DNA from: DASYTH01 sp035762905
Lineage (GTDB): Bacteria; Actinomycetota; Actinomycetes; Mycobacteriales; Pseudonocardiaceae
Assembly: GCF_035762905.1 (NCBI RefSeq)
Contig: NZ_DASUCC010000016.1
Location: 1 to 19,882, forward strand
Direction: 5' to 3'
Length of the DNA: 19,882 nt
Shown: positions 1 to 6,987 of the stretch, one piece after another
How the letters are laid out: each line of letters starts with the position of its first letter
Numbering within the stretch: the first letter of the stretch is position 1
The notes under the pieces: generated by a model
Seen by the model: the letters and a program-made list of their open reading frames with translations, nothing else
The model's database searches: none
Told to the model about the DNA's origin: nothing
Position numbers and translations under genes: made by a program

Positions 1-1
1 G

Positions 2-280
2 ATCGGCCACGCCGAGCTCCGCCTGGGCGCCGGCATGATCATGTTCAGCGGACCGCCGGAGGCCGGCTGGCTGGGCGGCGGCACGCCCGACCCGCTGGCC
101 GGGACGGTCAGCATCTATGTCGTCGTCGCCGACCCCCGGGCGCACTACGAGCACGCCCGGGCCGGCGGCGCCACGATCGTGCGGGACCTGGAGTCCACGG
201 ACTACGGCTCGCTCCAGTACATCGCCCGGGACCCGGAGGGAAACCTCTGGTCGTTCGGCAGCTACGACCCGCTCAGCTGA
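2..280 (+). CDS. VOC (glyoxalase/bleomycin-resistance fold) protein, C-terminal part
   Basis: This is the 3' end of a gene that begins before the window; the frame is open from base 2 to the TGA at 278-280. The visible residues include a strand-turn of the type V-V-V-A-D-P followed by a helix H-Y-E-H-A-R-A-G-G-A and the ending Y-I-A-R-D-P-E-G-N-L-W-S-F-G. This is the hallmark C-terminal half of VOC-superfamily proteins of the PhnB / glyoxalase-like type (metal-dependent lyases, dioxygenases or drug-binding proteins). The N-terminal half with the other metal ligands is missing, so substrate and activity cannot be told. Its last 8 bases overlap the end of the opposite-strand acyl-CoA dehydrogenase. 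Family call is firm; function is unknown. Confidence 0.85.
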   Translation: MGHAELRLGAGMIMFSGPPEAGWLGGGTPDPLAGTVSIYVVVADPRAHYEHARAGGATIVRDLESTDYGSLQYIARDPEGNLWSFGSYDPLS

Positions 281-1424
281 ACGCGTTGATCCCGGTGAGC
301 GCCCGGCCGATGAGCAGCTTCTGCACCTGGGTGGTGCCCTCGTAGAGGGTGAGCACCCGGGCGTCGCGCAGGTACTTGGCCACCGGGTACTCGTCCAGGT
401 AGCCGTAGCCGCCGAACACCTGGATGGCCAGGTTGGCCGCGTTGACCGAGTTCTCGCTCGCGTACAGCTTGGCCATGGACGCCTCGGTGGAGAACGGCTG
501 CCCGCGGTCGACCAGGTCGGCCACCCGCCAGACCAGCAGCCGGGCCGCGTCGGTGGACACGGCCATGTCCGACAGCATCTCCTGGACCAGTTGGAACCCG
601 GCGATCGGCCGGCCGAACTGGGTGCGTTCGCCTGCGTATTTCACGCTGGCCTCCAGCGCCGCGCGGGCCAGGCCGACGCAGCCCGCTGCGACCGACATCC
701 GGCCCTTGTCCAGCGCCGCCATGGCCACCCGGAAACCCTTGCCCACCTCGGCCAACCGGGCCGAGTCCGGCACCCGCACCGCGTCCAGCAACAGTTCGCC
801 GGTGGACTGGCCGCGCAACCCGAGCTTGCCCTTGATCTCCCGGTGGGCGAAGCCGGGTGCGTCGGTCGGCACCAGGAAGGCGGTGATGCCGCGCGGACCG
901 GGCTCCCCGGACCGGGCGAAGATCAGCGCCAGGTCGGCCCAGGTGCCGTTGGTGATGAACATCTTCGAGCCGCTGATCAGCCAGTCGTCGCCGTCCCGGA
1001 CCGCCCGGGTGGCCAGGCTCGCCGCGTCCGACCCGGTGTCCGGCTCGGTCAGACCGAAGCAGGCCAGCGACTCGCCGGAGCACAGCCGGGGCAGCCAGCG
1101 CTGCTTCTGCTCCTCGGTGCCGAAGCTCAGGATGGTCTTGCCGACCAGGCCGAGCGAGACCGACACGATCCCGCGGACCGCCGTGTCGCCCCGACCGAGC
1201 TCCTCCATCATCAGGCAGTAGGCCAGGTGGTCGCCGCCCGACCCGCCGTAGCTCTCCGGGATGGTCAGACCGAGGAAGCCGACCTTGGCCAGCTTGTCGA
1301 CGATCGACCGGTCCACCGCCTCGGCCCGGTCCCAGGCCGCCGCGTACGGAACGACCTCGGCGTCGATGAAGTCGCGGGCCAGATCGCGCAGGGCGGTCTG
1401 CTCGTCGGTCAGCGTGAGGTCCAT
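273..1424 (-). CDS. Acyl-CoA dehydrogenase, MCAD/SCAD-type
   Basis: A 383-aa flavoprotein that would introduce the trans-2 double bond into an acyl-CoA, passing electrons to ETF. Seen in order: the N-terminal helical domain; the first family signature F-G-L-T-E-P-D-T-G-S-D at about residues 123-133; the helix G region with D-K-G-R (Gly241 where LCAD/IVD enzymes carry the base); and the second signature F-G-G-Y-G-Y-L-D-E-Y-P at about 337-347. The C-terminal Y-E-G-T motif places the catalytic base at Glu362, the MCAD/SCAD position. I start at the ATG 1424 (M-D-L-T-L-T-D-E-Q), the usual family N-terminus, with GGAG about 8 bases upstream. A longer frame upstream to 1511 adds 29 atypical residues. 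It lies 87 bp downstream of the conservon GTPase on the same strand. Chain-length specificity is not readable. Confidence 0.95.
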   Translation of the reverse strand: MDLTLTDEQTALRDLARDFIDAEVVPYAAAWDRAEAVDRSIVDKLAKVGFLGLTIPESYGGSGGDHLAYCLMMEELGRGDTAVRGIVSVSLGLVGKTILSFGTEEQKQRWLPRLCSGESLACFGLTEPDTGSDAASLATRAVRDGDDWLISGSKMFITNGTWADLALIFARSGEPGPRGITAFLVPTDAPGFAHREIKGKLGLRGQSTGELLLDAVRVPDSARLAEVGKGFRVAMAALDKGRMSVAAGCVGLARAALEASVKYAGERTQFGRPIAGFQLVQEMLSDMAVSTDAARLLVWRVADLVDRGQPFSTEASMAKLYASENSVNAANLAIQVFGGYGYLDEYPVAKYLRDARVLTLYEGTTQVQKLLIGRALTGINAFS

Positions 1425-1441
1425 GGCGGGCTCCAGGGCGA

Positions 1442-1462
1442 TCGGTCCGGTCGTCGGACCGA
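1442..1462. promoter_or_regulatory. Perfect 8-bp inverted repeat in the conservon/dehydrogenase gap
   Basis: TCGGTCCG (1442-1449), 5-nt spacer GTCGT, then CGGACCGA (1455-1462). The arms are perfect. It lies 18 bp upstream of the minus-strand dehydrogenase start, just outside its ribosome-binding site, and about 50 bp after the GTPase stop. No T-tract follows on either strand, so it could be an operator, an intercistronic stabilising hairpin, or a U-less actinobacterial terminator. Confidence 0.45.
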
Positions 1463-1511
1463 GTCTCCCACCCGCACCTGCCCCATCGAGCGGATGCGAC
1501 CGCCGCCACAC

Positions 1512-2123
1512 TCAGGGCACCGGCGCCCCGTGGGTGGCGACCCAGCGGTCCATCGCGTAGCCGACCATGGTGATCAACGTCTGCTTCACCGACTCCCGGT
1601 CCCGGGCGTCGCAGGGCACGATGGGCACCTCTGGACCGATCGCAAGGGCGTCCCGGACCTCGTCCACGCCGTGGTGCTGCACGCCGTCGAAGCAGTTCAA
1701 CCCGATGACGTAGGGAAGCTGGCGTTCCTCGAAGAAGTCGATCGGGGAGAACGAGTCGGCCAGCCTTCGGGTGTCGGCCAGCACGACCGCCCCGATCGCG
1801 CCGCGCACCAGGTCGTCCCACATGAACCAGAACCGCTGCTGGCCCGGCGTGCCGAACAGGTACAGCACGAGGTCCTTCTCGAGCGAGACCCGGCCGAAGT
1901 CCATCGCCACCGTGGTCGTCGCCTTGTTCGGGGTGGACTCGAGATCGTCGATGCCGCGACTGGCCTCGGTCATCGCGGCCTCGGTGGTCAACGGCATGAT
2001 CTCCGACACCGAGCCGACGAAGGTGGTCTTGCCCGCTCCGAACCCGCCGCCGATGACGATCTTGACCGACATCATCGTCGGCGCTTCGGGCGCGTCCGTT
2101 TCGCTAGAGCCGGCGGAGTCCAC
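1512..2123 (-). CDS. cvnD: Conservon GTP-binding protein (CvnD type)
   Basis: A 203-aa MglA/Ras-like small GTPase of the fourth conservon component, expected to act with the roadblock and kinase-like partners at the membrane. The P-loop G-G-F-G-A-G-K-T-T lies at about 26-34. The switch II equivalent is L-F-G-T-P-G-Q-Q-R-F at 89-98, which lacks the classical Asp of DxxG; this is usual for conservon GTPases. The base-recognition motif is L-N-C-F-D-G at 142-147. The frame uses GTG at 2123, giving a 20-bp overlap with the DUF742 gene; an internal Met17/Met18 is an alternative, but a short acidic N-terminal tail is normal for this family. Last gene of the four-gene conservon. Confidence 0.93.
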   Translation of the reverse strand: MDSAGSSETDAPEAPTMMSVKIVIGGGFGAGKTTFVGSVSEIMPLTTEAAMTEASRGIDDLESTPNKATTTVAMDFGRVSLEKDLVLYLFGTPGQQRFWFMWDDLVRGAIGAVVLADTRRLADSFSPIDFFEERQLPYVIGLNCFDGVQHHGVDEVRDALAIGPEVPIVPCDARDRESVKQTLITMVGYAMDRWVATHGAPVP

Positions 2124-2640
2124 TCAAGACCCTTTCCATCAGTAGCAGGTGTGCTTTGTTGGCACCCCCGGTTGCGGTTCTGTGCACGACGACGAGGCCG
2201 AGGTTGGCCATGTCACCCAGCAGCACCTTGGCCACGCCGAGCGGTACGCCGAGCAGCGTGGCCACCTCGGCGACCGACCGCGGCTCGCGGCACAACTCGG
2301 CGACCGCGCGGTGTTCGGTCTGGCTCAGCGTGTCTATGTTCGCGCCCCGTTCCGAGGTGGTGACCAGGGCTTCGATCCGGAGTTCCAGCGCGGACCGGGT
2401 CCGGCCCCTGGTCCAGGAGTAGGGCCGGACGATCGAGGGGTCGCCGGCGAGTCCGGCGTCCATCGCGAGTTGGTCGATCTCCGGCGATCGGTCCAAGGTG
2501 GACGGTTCCGGCTCGGCGAACCGGGGCCAGGGATGAGCGGGCAGGGTGTCCTCGTCCACCACCTGCCGCCGGCGTTGTCGCCGGCCGAGGTTGGTGAGCC
2601 CGTTCACCACATCGGCGAACGTATCGTCCGAGCCGTTCAT
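2104..2640 (-). CDS. cvnC: DUF742 protein of conservon (CvnC type)
   Basis: A 178-aa soluble protein. The DUF742 hallmark V-R-P-Y-S-W-T-R-G-R-T appears at about residues 71-81. It is followed by a winged-helix-like half (about 100-170) with an HTH-style segment V-A-E-V-A-T-L-L-G-V-P-L-G-V-A-K-V-L-L. The role in conservons is not settled; the fold suggests a DNA-binding or protein-interaction module working with the GTPase. The N-terminal 70 residues are charged and low-complexity, which is usual. The gene starts 7 bp after cvnB ends, with GAGG about 6 bases before the ATG, and overlaps cvnD by 20 bp, so translation is probably coupled. Confidence 0.93.
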   Translation of the reverse strand: MNGSDDTFADVVNGLTNLGRRQRRRQVVDEDTLPAHPWPRFAEPEPSTLDRSPEIDQLAMDAGLAGDPSIVRPYSWTRGRTRSALELRIEALVTTSERGANIDTLSQTEHRAVAELCREPRSVAEVATLLGVPLGVAKVLLGDMANLGLVVVHRTATGGANKAHLLLMERVLSGLRRL

Positions 2641-2647
2641 GCCGGCC

Positions 2648-3076
2648 TCATACCGGCTGCCCGACCATGCGACCGGGCTTGGACTGGCCCCGCAGCTCGG
2701 GCGCGAGGATCTGGCCGACCCGGTCCACCAGCAGCGTCATCTCGTAGGCCACCTGGCCGATGTCACACACCGGCGCGGCCAGCACGGCCAGGCAGGACCC
2801 GTCGCTGATGGCCATCAGCAGCATGATCCCGCGCTCCATCTCGACGATGGTCTCGCGCACCTCACCGGCCTCGAAGCACTGTGCTGCTCCCCTTGCCAGG
2901 CTGACGCATCCGGACGCGATCGCGGCCAGTTGGTCGGCCCGGTCCGGAGGCAGCCCGGCCGAGCTGGTGAGCACCAGACCGTCCGCGGCCACCACCACGG
3001 CGTGGGCGACACCGGGGACACGCTGGACGAAGTCGTTGACGAGCCATCCGAACTGGTTGGGTTGCGGCGAAGTCAT
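2648..3076 (-). CDS. cvnB: Roadblock/LC7 domain protein of conservon (CvnB type)
   Basis: A 142-aa roadblock/LC7 (MglB-like) protein, of the family whose members in other systems act as partners or GAPs of MglA-like GTPases. The roadblock core spans about residues 10-110. It contains the strand V-A-H-A-V-V-V-A-A-D-G-L-V-L-T-S-S and the segment I-M-L-L-M-A-I-S-D-G-S-C-L-A-V-L-A. The ATG overlaps the cvnA stop in a 4-bp ATGA (3073-3076), with GGAG 6 bases before the start. Order A-B-C-D matches the Streptomyces cvn clusters exactly. Confidence 0.95.
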   Translation of the reverse strand: MTSPQPNQFGWLVNDFVQRVPGVAHAVVVAADGLVLTSSAGLPPDRADQLAAIASGCVSLARGAAQCFEAGEVRETIVEMERGIMLLMAISDGSCLAVLAAPVCDIGQVAYEMTLLVDRVGQILAPELRGQSKPGRMVGQPV

Positions 3077-6066
3077 TCACTCTCCCTGTCGTGCTGGCTG
3101 TCCTGGACGGGACCGGCCTCGGCGGCGGTCCCGCCCTGCGGGGCGGCCCGGTCGGCCAGGTTGCGTCGGCCCTTGGTCAGGCCGCGTTGCAGGTTGCCCA
3201 GCCGGGCGCGCAGCTCGACCGCTCGGTCGACCTGAACGCCGCCACCGCCGTCCGCGCCGCCGGCCGGCTGGGCGGGCCGGGGCGCACGCCGGGGCAGACC
3301 ACCGGCGGTGAAGTCCACTGGAGCGGACGAGAGCCGCCAACTGCCGGCGCCGCTCAGTTCGGGCGCCGGCGGCCCGACGGCGGCGGGCGCCCGGCTCTCT
3401 CCGGGCATGGCGGGTGCCCGGCTCTCCTCGGACACGGCGGGCACCGGTCCGATGGCATCGGCCGGGCCGGCGTCCTCGGCCGCATCGGCCCCGCTGGCGC
3501 TGCCGGGCAGCAGGTTCTGCCGCGGCTTGCGCCTGGGCAGCCCGCTGTCGGTGTAGTCGTCCGGCCGGGACCGGGAGATCACCTGTGCGGCCTGGAATCC
3601 CGCGTCCGCGGCGAACTTCCAGGCATCGGTCGCCGGATGGTCCTGGATCGCCCGGAACCAGGCCGAGATCATCTCGTCGAAGATGGGCGTGGTCTCGGCC
3701 AGCGGCATTCCCGGGTTGGCGGTGGACCACCAGCCGGTGTCCGGCACGGCCAGATCCACCGGCCCCGCCTCGGTGTCCACCGGTTTGGCGAACCTGGTGC
3801 CACCGGGCGACCGGCGGGGCAGCGGCGAGTGCTCGTCGGTGGCCGGCGGGGCCTCGGTCGCGACGGTCGGATCGGGCTCCGGTGGCGGAGGTTGCGGCGG
3901 CTCCCGGCGCGGCAGCGGGGAAGGCACCGGCGGCGGCTCGGGCGCGAATCCGTTGACCGGGATGACCGGCGTCCCGTTGACCGTCCCGTTCACCGAACCG
4001 TTGACCGGGCCGGGCGGGTAGTCGGGCACCTCCTCGTAGGGCGGCGGCACCGGCACCGTGTCGGTCTGCGGCTCGGTGACCAGGTCGGCCGGCAGCGACA
4101 CGGTGGCCCGCACGCCCTGGATGTCCTTGCCGCCGTGCAGCGAGACCTGGACCCCGTGCCGGCCGGCCAGCCGCCCGACCACGAACAGCCCCATCCGCCG
4201 GGAGGTCGACACGTCCACGGTGCGCGCGTCGGTGAGCTTGGCGTTCGCGGCCGCCAGCTCGGACTCGCTCATCCCGATGCCCTCGTCGAGGATCGCCACG
4301 CACACCGTGCCGTCCTCGAACGCATGGCTGGCGATCGTGACCTGGGTGCCCGGCGCGGAGAACGCGGTGGCGTTGTCCAGCAGCTCGGCGACCAGGCGGA
4401 CCAGATCGCCCACCGCGTAGCCGACGATCAGCACGTCCGGCGGCGGCAGCATCAACACCCGTTGGTACTGCTCGATCTCCGAGACCGCGGCGCGCAGCAG
4501 GTCGGCCAGCGTGGCCGGTCTCTGGTTGCGCCGGCCGGGCTCGCTGCCGGAGAGCACCATCAGGTTCTCGTTGTTGCGGCGCATCCGGGTGGCCAGGTGG
4601 TCCAGCTGGAACAGTGTGGCGAGCTGCTCCGGATCCTCCTCGTCGCGCTCGAGCCGCTCGAGCAGCTGGAGCTGCCGCTGCACCAGACCCTGGCTGCGCC
4701 GGGACAGGTTGACGAACACGTCGCCGTACCGGGCGCGCAGTCCGGCCTGCTCGGTGGCCAGCCGCAACGCCTGCCGGTGCACCTCGTCGAACGCCCTGGC
4801 GACCTGGCCCACCTCGTCGGCGGACCGGACCGGGACCGGCCGCGGCACCGGCTCGGGCGCGCCGCCGCCGTCCCTGATCCGCTCGACGGCCCGGGGCAGC
4901 TCGTACTCGGCGACGTCGAGGGCGCTGGTGCGCAACACGTTCAGCGACCCGAGCAGGTGCCGGCCGATCACGATCATGACAGCGGTGGCGAACACCAGCG
5001 CCACCAACAGGATCACCGAGGCCAGCCCGGCTCCGTCGCTCGCCTCGTCCTGCAACGCGGTGGACCGCTCCTCGATCTCGGCACCGAGCGAGGCGGACAC
5101 CGCGGCGGTGCGGCCGGCGACGTCCTCGGAGCTGTTGTGCCAGGTCGCGCCGTCGATCGGCAGCGGCCGGCCGGGCGCGGTGGCCATCGCGGTCTGCACG
5201 AGGTTCTCCCGCGCCGCCACGCCGGCACCGGCCACCTGGCTGGCGAAGTCCTGCTGCTGGGCCGTGTTCGCGTCGAACTTGAAGTCGGCGAGCCGGTCGG
5301 TCAGCCGGGCCTGGGACGCGCCGACCGCGGCGAGTTGCTCCTCGGCCAGCCGGCCGTGCGCCAGCCCGACGCCGACCAGGGCCTGCTGGAACCGGATCTC
5401 CTCCTTGGCCACCTCCAGGTCGTGCAGGGCGACCGCGGTTCCGGCCAGCGCCGGGTCGAGGACCTCGGCGGCGGCGGCGCGATTGAAGTTCAGCAGCGCG
5501 CTGATGATCCCGGTGTAGCCGGCCAGCGCGGCCGGCGCGTCCACCTGGCCGCTGGCGACCGCGTCCCGCAGCCCGGGCAGTTCGCCGAGCCGGATGCTCA
5601 CCTCGTCGAACCGGCTGGCGGTGATCTCGGTGTGGAAGCTGGCCCGCCCGGCGGCGTGCCGCATCGCCGCAGCGGTGTGGTCGACCTTCTCCCGCTCCTG
5701 GTTCAGCTCCGGGGCGAGCGTGGCCATGTTGGCCGCCCCGATGGCGAGCAGCGTGGTGGTCGCGGTGCGCTCCCGTTGCAGCGCGTCGGCCAGCGGGCGC
5801 AACTGCTCGTTCACCGCGACCAGACGGTCCACCCTGCGGTAGGAGTCGGCGCGGTCCACCTGGTCGCCGATCTGCATCGCGCCGAGCACGACCGCGAACA
5901 CGACCGGAACCAGGGTGACGGCGGCGAGCTTGGTCGGGAGGTTCCAGTCCCACCAGTTCAGCAACAGGCGCAGCAGCGACGGCTCGCTGCTCCGGGCCGC
6001 GTGGCCCGCCCCGGTATCGGGCGGCTTGTCGGTCCGGGAAACTCTTGCCCTTACGGTCTCAGTCAC
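3073..6066 (-). CDS. cvnA: Conservon sensor histidine kinase-like protein with nitrate/nitrite-sensing-type ectodomain (CvnA type)
   Basis: A 997-aa membrane receptor. Approximate order: basic cytoplasmic tail; TM1 at 47-64; a long mostly helical extracytoplasmic NIT-type domain to 345; TM2 at 347-369; HAMP to 430; a degenerate dimerisation helix containing L-D-H-L-A-T-R-M-R-R-N near 490; the N-box E-L-L-D-N-A-T-A-F-S near 565; and the G1 box D-E-G-I-G-M near 597. A 320-residue Pro-rich tail follows with four L-P-R-R motifs (about 718, 749, 843, 924) and a final basic helix. Such proteins may bind ATP without being conventional kinases. I choose GTG at 6066 over TTG at 6072: GGAGG sits 7 bases before the GTG but only 1-2 bases before the TTG. 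It is the first gene of the conservon and is divergent from the DUF485/symporter pair. Confidence 0.94.
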   Translation of the reverse strand: MTETVRARVSRTDKPPDTGAGHAARSSEPSLLRLLLNWWDWNLPTKLAAVTLVPVVFAVVLGAMQIGDQVDRADSYRRVDRLVAVNEQLRPLADALQRERTATTTLLAIGAANMATLAPELNQEREKVDHTAAAMRHAAGRASFHTEITASRFDEVSIRLGELPGLRDAVASGQVDAPAALAGYTGIISALLNFNRAAAAEVLDPALAGTAVALHDLEVAKEEIRFQQALVGVGLAHGRLAEEQLAAVGASQARLTDRLADFKFDANTAQQQDFASQVAGAGVAARENLVQTAMATAPGRPLPIDGATWHNSSEDVAGRTAAVSASLGAEIEERSTALQDEASDGAGLASVILLVALVFATAVMIVIGRHLLGSLNVLRTSALDVAEYELPRAVERIRDGGGAPEPVPRPVPVRSADEVGQVARAFDEVHRQALRLATEQAGLRARYGDVFVNLSRRSQGLVQRQLQLLERLERDEEDPEQLATLFQLDHLATRMRRNNENLMVLSGSEPGRRNQRPATLADLLRAAVSEIEQYQRVLMLPPPDVLIVGYAVGDLVRLVAELLDNATAFSAPGTQVTIASHAFEDGTVCVAILDEGIGMSESELAAANAKLTDARTVDVSTSRRMGLFVVGRLAGRHGVQVSLHGGKDIQGVRATVSLPADLVTEPQTDTVPVPPPYEEVPDYPPGPVNGSVNGTVNGTPVIPVNGFAPEPPPVPSPLPRREPPQPPPPEPDPTVATEAPPATDEHSPLPRRSPGGTRFAKPVDTEAGPVDLAVPDTGWWSTANPGMPLAETTPIFDEMISAWFRAIQDHPATDAWKFAADAGFQAAQVISRSRPDDYTDSGLPRRKPRQNLLPGSASGADAAEDAGPADAIGPVPAVSEESRAPAMPGESRAPAAVGPPAPELSGAGSWRLSSAPVDFTAGGLPRRAPRPAQPAGGADGGGGVQVDRAVELRARLGNLQRGLTKGRRNLADRAAPQGGTAAEAGPVQDSQHDRESE

Positions 6067-6364
6067 GCGCAATCCTCCGCGGCTGTCGAAGAACAGACGG
6101 TTACCGCAACCCGTCCGAACGCATCACTCGCAGTCGCGTCCGTGGCGGCGAGATCCGAGGGACGATCGTACATAGCGCGGCGTGATCATGAAGTGGATAA
6201 TGAATACCGGGCCTGACCAGCGGGAATCGTGGGATAATCGGTCTTCCGGCCCGGATGCGCGGCGGGATCGGACGGCACGGATCGGCGGAAATCTACTGTG
6301 GGTAATGATTTTCGGGGTTTGGTAACGCAATGGGGGTACGCCGGGTTGATCGATTCCTCGATAT

Positions 6365-6377
6365 GTCCACAGTGGAC
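6365..6377. promoter_or_regulatory. Palindrome GTCCAC-A-GTGGAC, possible operator
   Basis: Perfect 6-bp arms around one central base. It is in the middle of the divergent region, about 215 bp upstream of the DUF485 start and 300 bp upstream of cvnA. A one-base centre makes an RNA hairpin unlikely, so a dimeric protein site is the simpler reading. No regulator can be named. Confidence 0.35.
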
Positions 6378-6485
6378 TTCAATCCCGAGTGTGAGCTGCG
6401 GAAGCACGTTCCAGAGCCAGAAAGACCCAGCGGCCGGTATCACGCAAAGTTGCGAGCAAGTTCACCGATAAGTGTGAAGTCTGGT

Positions 6486-6495
6486 GGGTGCACCC
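6486..6495. promoter_or_regulatory. Perfect palindrome GGGTGCACCC, possible operator
   Basis: A 10-bp perfect dyad, 84 bp upstream of the DUF485 ATG and just upstream of the candidate -35/-10 of the symporter pair. That position would suit an activator or repressor site for acetate-type uptake. A chance palindrome of this length in GC-rich DNA is possible. Confidence 0.3.
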
Positions 6496-6503
6496 GCCTG
6501 ACG

Positions 6504-6534
6504 TTGTGGTCTGTCGTCCACCCGTGGTTACTAT
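6504..6534 (+). promoter_or_regulatory. Weak sigma-70-like promoter candidate for the symporter pair
   Basis: TTGTGG (6504-6509), a 19-bp spacer, then TACTAT (6529-6534). The -10 fits TANNNT well; the -35 is partial and the spacing is at the long limit. It would give a leader of roughly 40 bases before the ATG at 6580. Confidence 0.25.
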
Positions 6535-6579
6535 GTCGCGCCAACGAACAGGCATTCCCGAGCTTTGCGAGGAATTCGA

Positions 6580-6987
6580 ATGACCGAGGTGGCTCCATCC
6601 CCGATGGCGGCTTGGCCGGCGGAGCCGGCGGCGTTCGGTGGAATTGACCGGATGCCGCGGCCGGCCCCGAGGAATTCGGGACCGGACTTCGCCCGCATCC
6701 AGAACAGCCTGGAGTTCGACGAGCTGCGGCGCCGGTTCCGTGGCTTCGTCTTTCCGACGTCCGTGCTGTTCTTCGTCTGGTACCTGACCTACGTGCTGCT
6801 CGCCGCCTACGCCCGGGGGTTCATGGGCCTCAAGGTGATCGGCTCGATCAACGTCGGGCTGCTGCTCGGCCTGCTCCAGTTCGTCTCGACCATCGTGATC
6901 ACCCTGTGCTACCTGCGCTTCGCGCGCCGGCACATCGACCCACGGGTCAGGCAGATCCGGTCCAACGCGGGAATCGCCGACACATGA
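6580..6987 (+). CDS. DUF485 membrane protein, symporter partner
   Basis: A 135-aa protein of the DUF485 family, typically encoded immediately before ActP-like acetate symporters and presumed to help assemble or modulate them. After a 35-residue Pro-rich cytoplasmic tail comes the family core L-E-F-D-E-L-R-R-R-F-R-G-F-V-F-P. Two TM helices follow, at about 57-78 and 88-112, and the typical Y-L-R-F-A-R-R-H-I-D-P-R-V end. The start is the ATG at 6580, with GAGGA (6569-6573) 6 bases upstream; the TTG at 6565 is less plausible. Its TGA overlaps the symporter ATG in ATGA (6984-6987), so the two are co-translated. Confidence 0.93.
   Translation: MTEVAPSPMAAWPAEPAAFGGIDRMPRPAPRNSGPDFARIQNSLEFDELRRRFRGFVFPTSVLFFVWYLTYVLLAAYARGFMGLKVIGSINVGLLLGLLQFVSTIVITLCYLRFARRHIDPRVRQIRSNAGIADT

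Larger units (their letters stand above)
6067..6579. other. 513-bp divergent regulatory region between conservon and symporter pair
   Basis: No credible gene is visible here. It is noticeably richer in A/T than the flanking genes, with runs such as GGATAATGAATACC (6195-6208) and GGGATAATCGG (6231-6241). It should hold promoters for both divergent units. The best-formed elements are two perfect palindromes, listed separately, and a weak -10 candidate near 6529. I could not pick a convincing conservon promoter: minus-strand TACGAT (6163-6168) is a possible -10 but lacks a good -35. Confidence 0.6.

Noticed and set aside
117..2363. A 748-codon open frame on the plus strand over the dehydrogenase and conservon genes
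   Set aside because: Its composition is Arg/Gly/His-rich nonsense typical of a high-GC antisense frame, and it covers three clearly recognised minus-strand genes.
6067..6072. TTG at 6072 as the conservon kinase start
   Set aside because: The GGAGG lies only one or two bases from this TTG; the GTG at 6066 has correct spacing.
3091..6216. A 1041-codon open frame antisense to the conservon kinase
   Set aside because: No domain or motif is visible, and the minus-strand protein has clear kinase-like boxes. It is a shadow of GC3 bias.
6349..6362. ATCGA-TTCC-TCGAT dyad in the control region as an operator or hairpin
   Set aside because: Five-base arms that do not extend are expected by chance; weaker than the nearby perfect palindromes.
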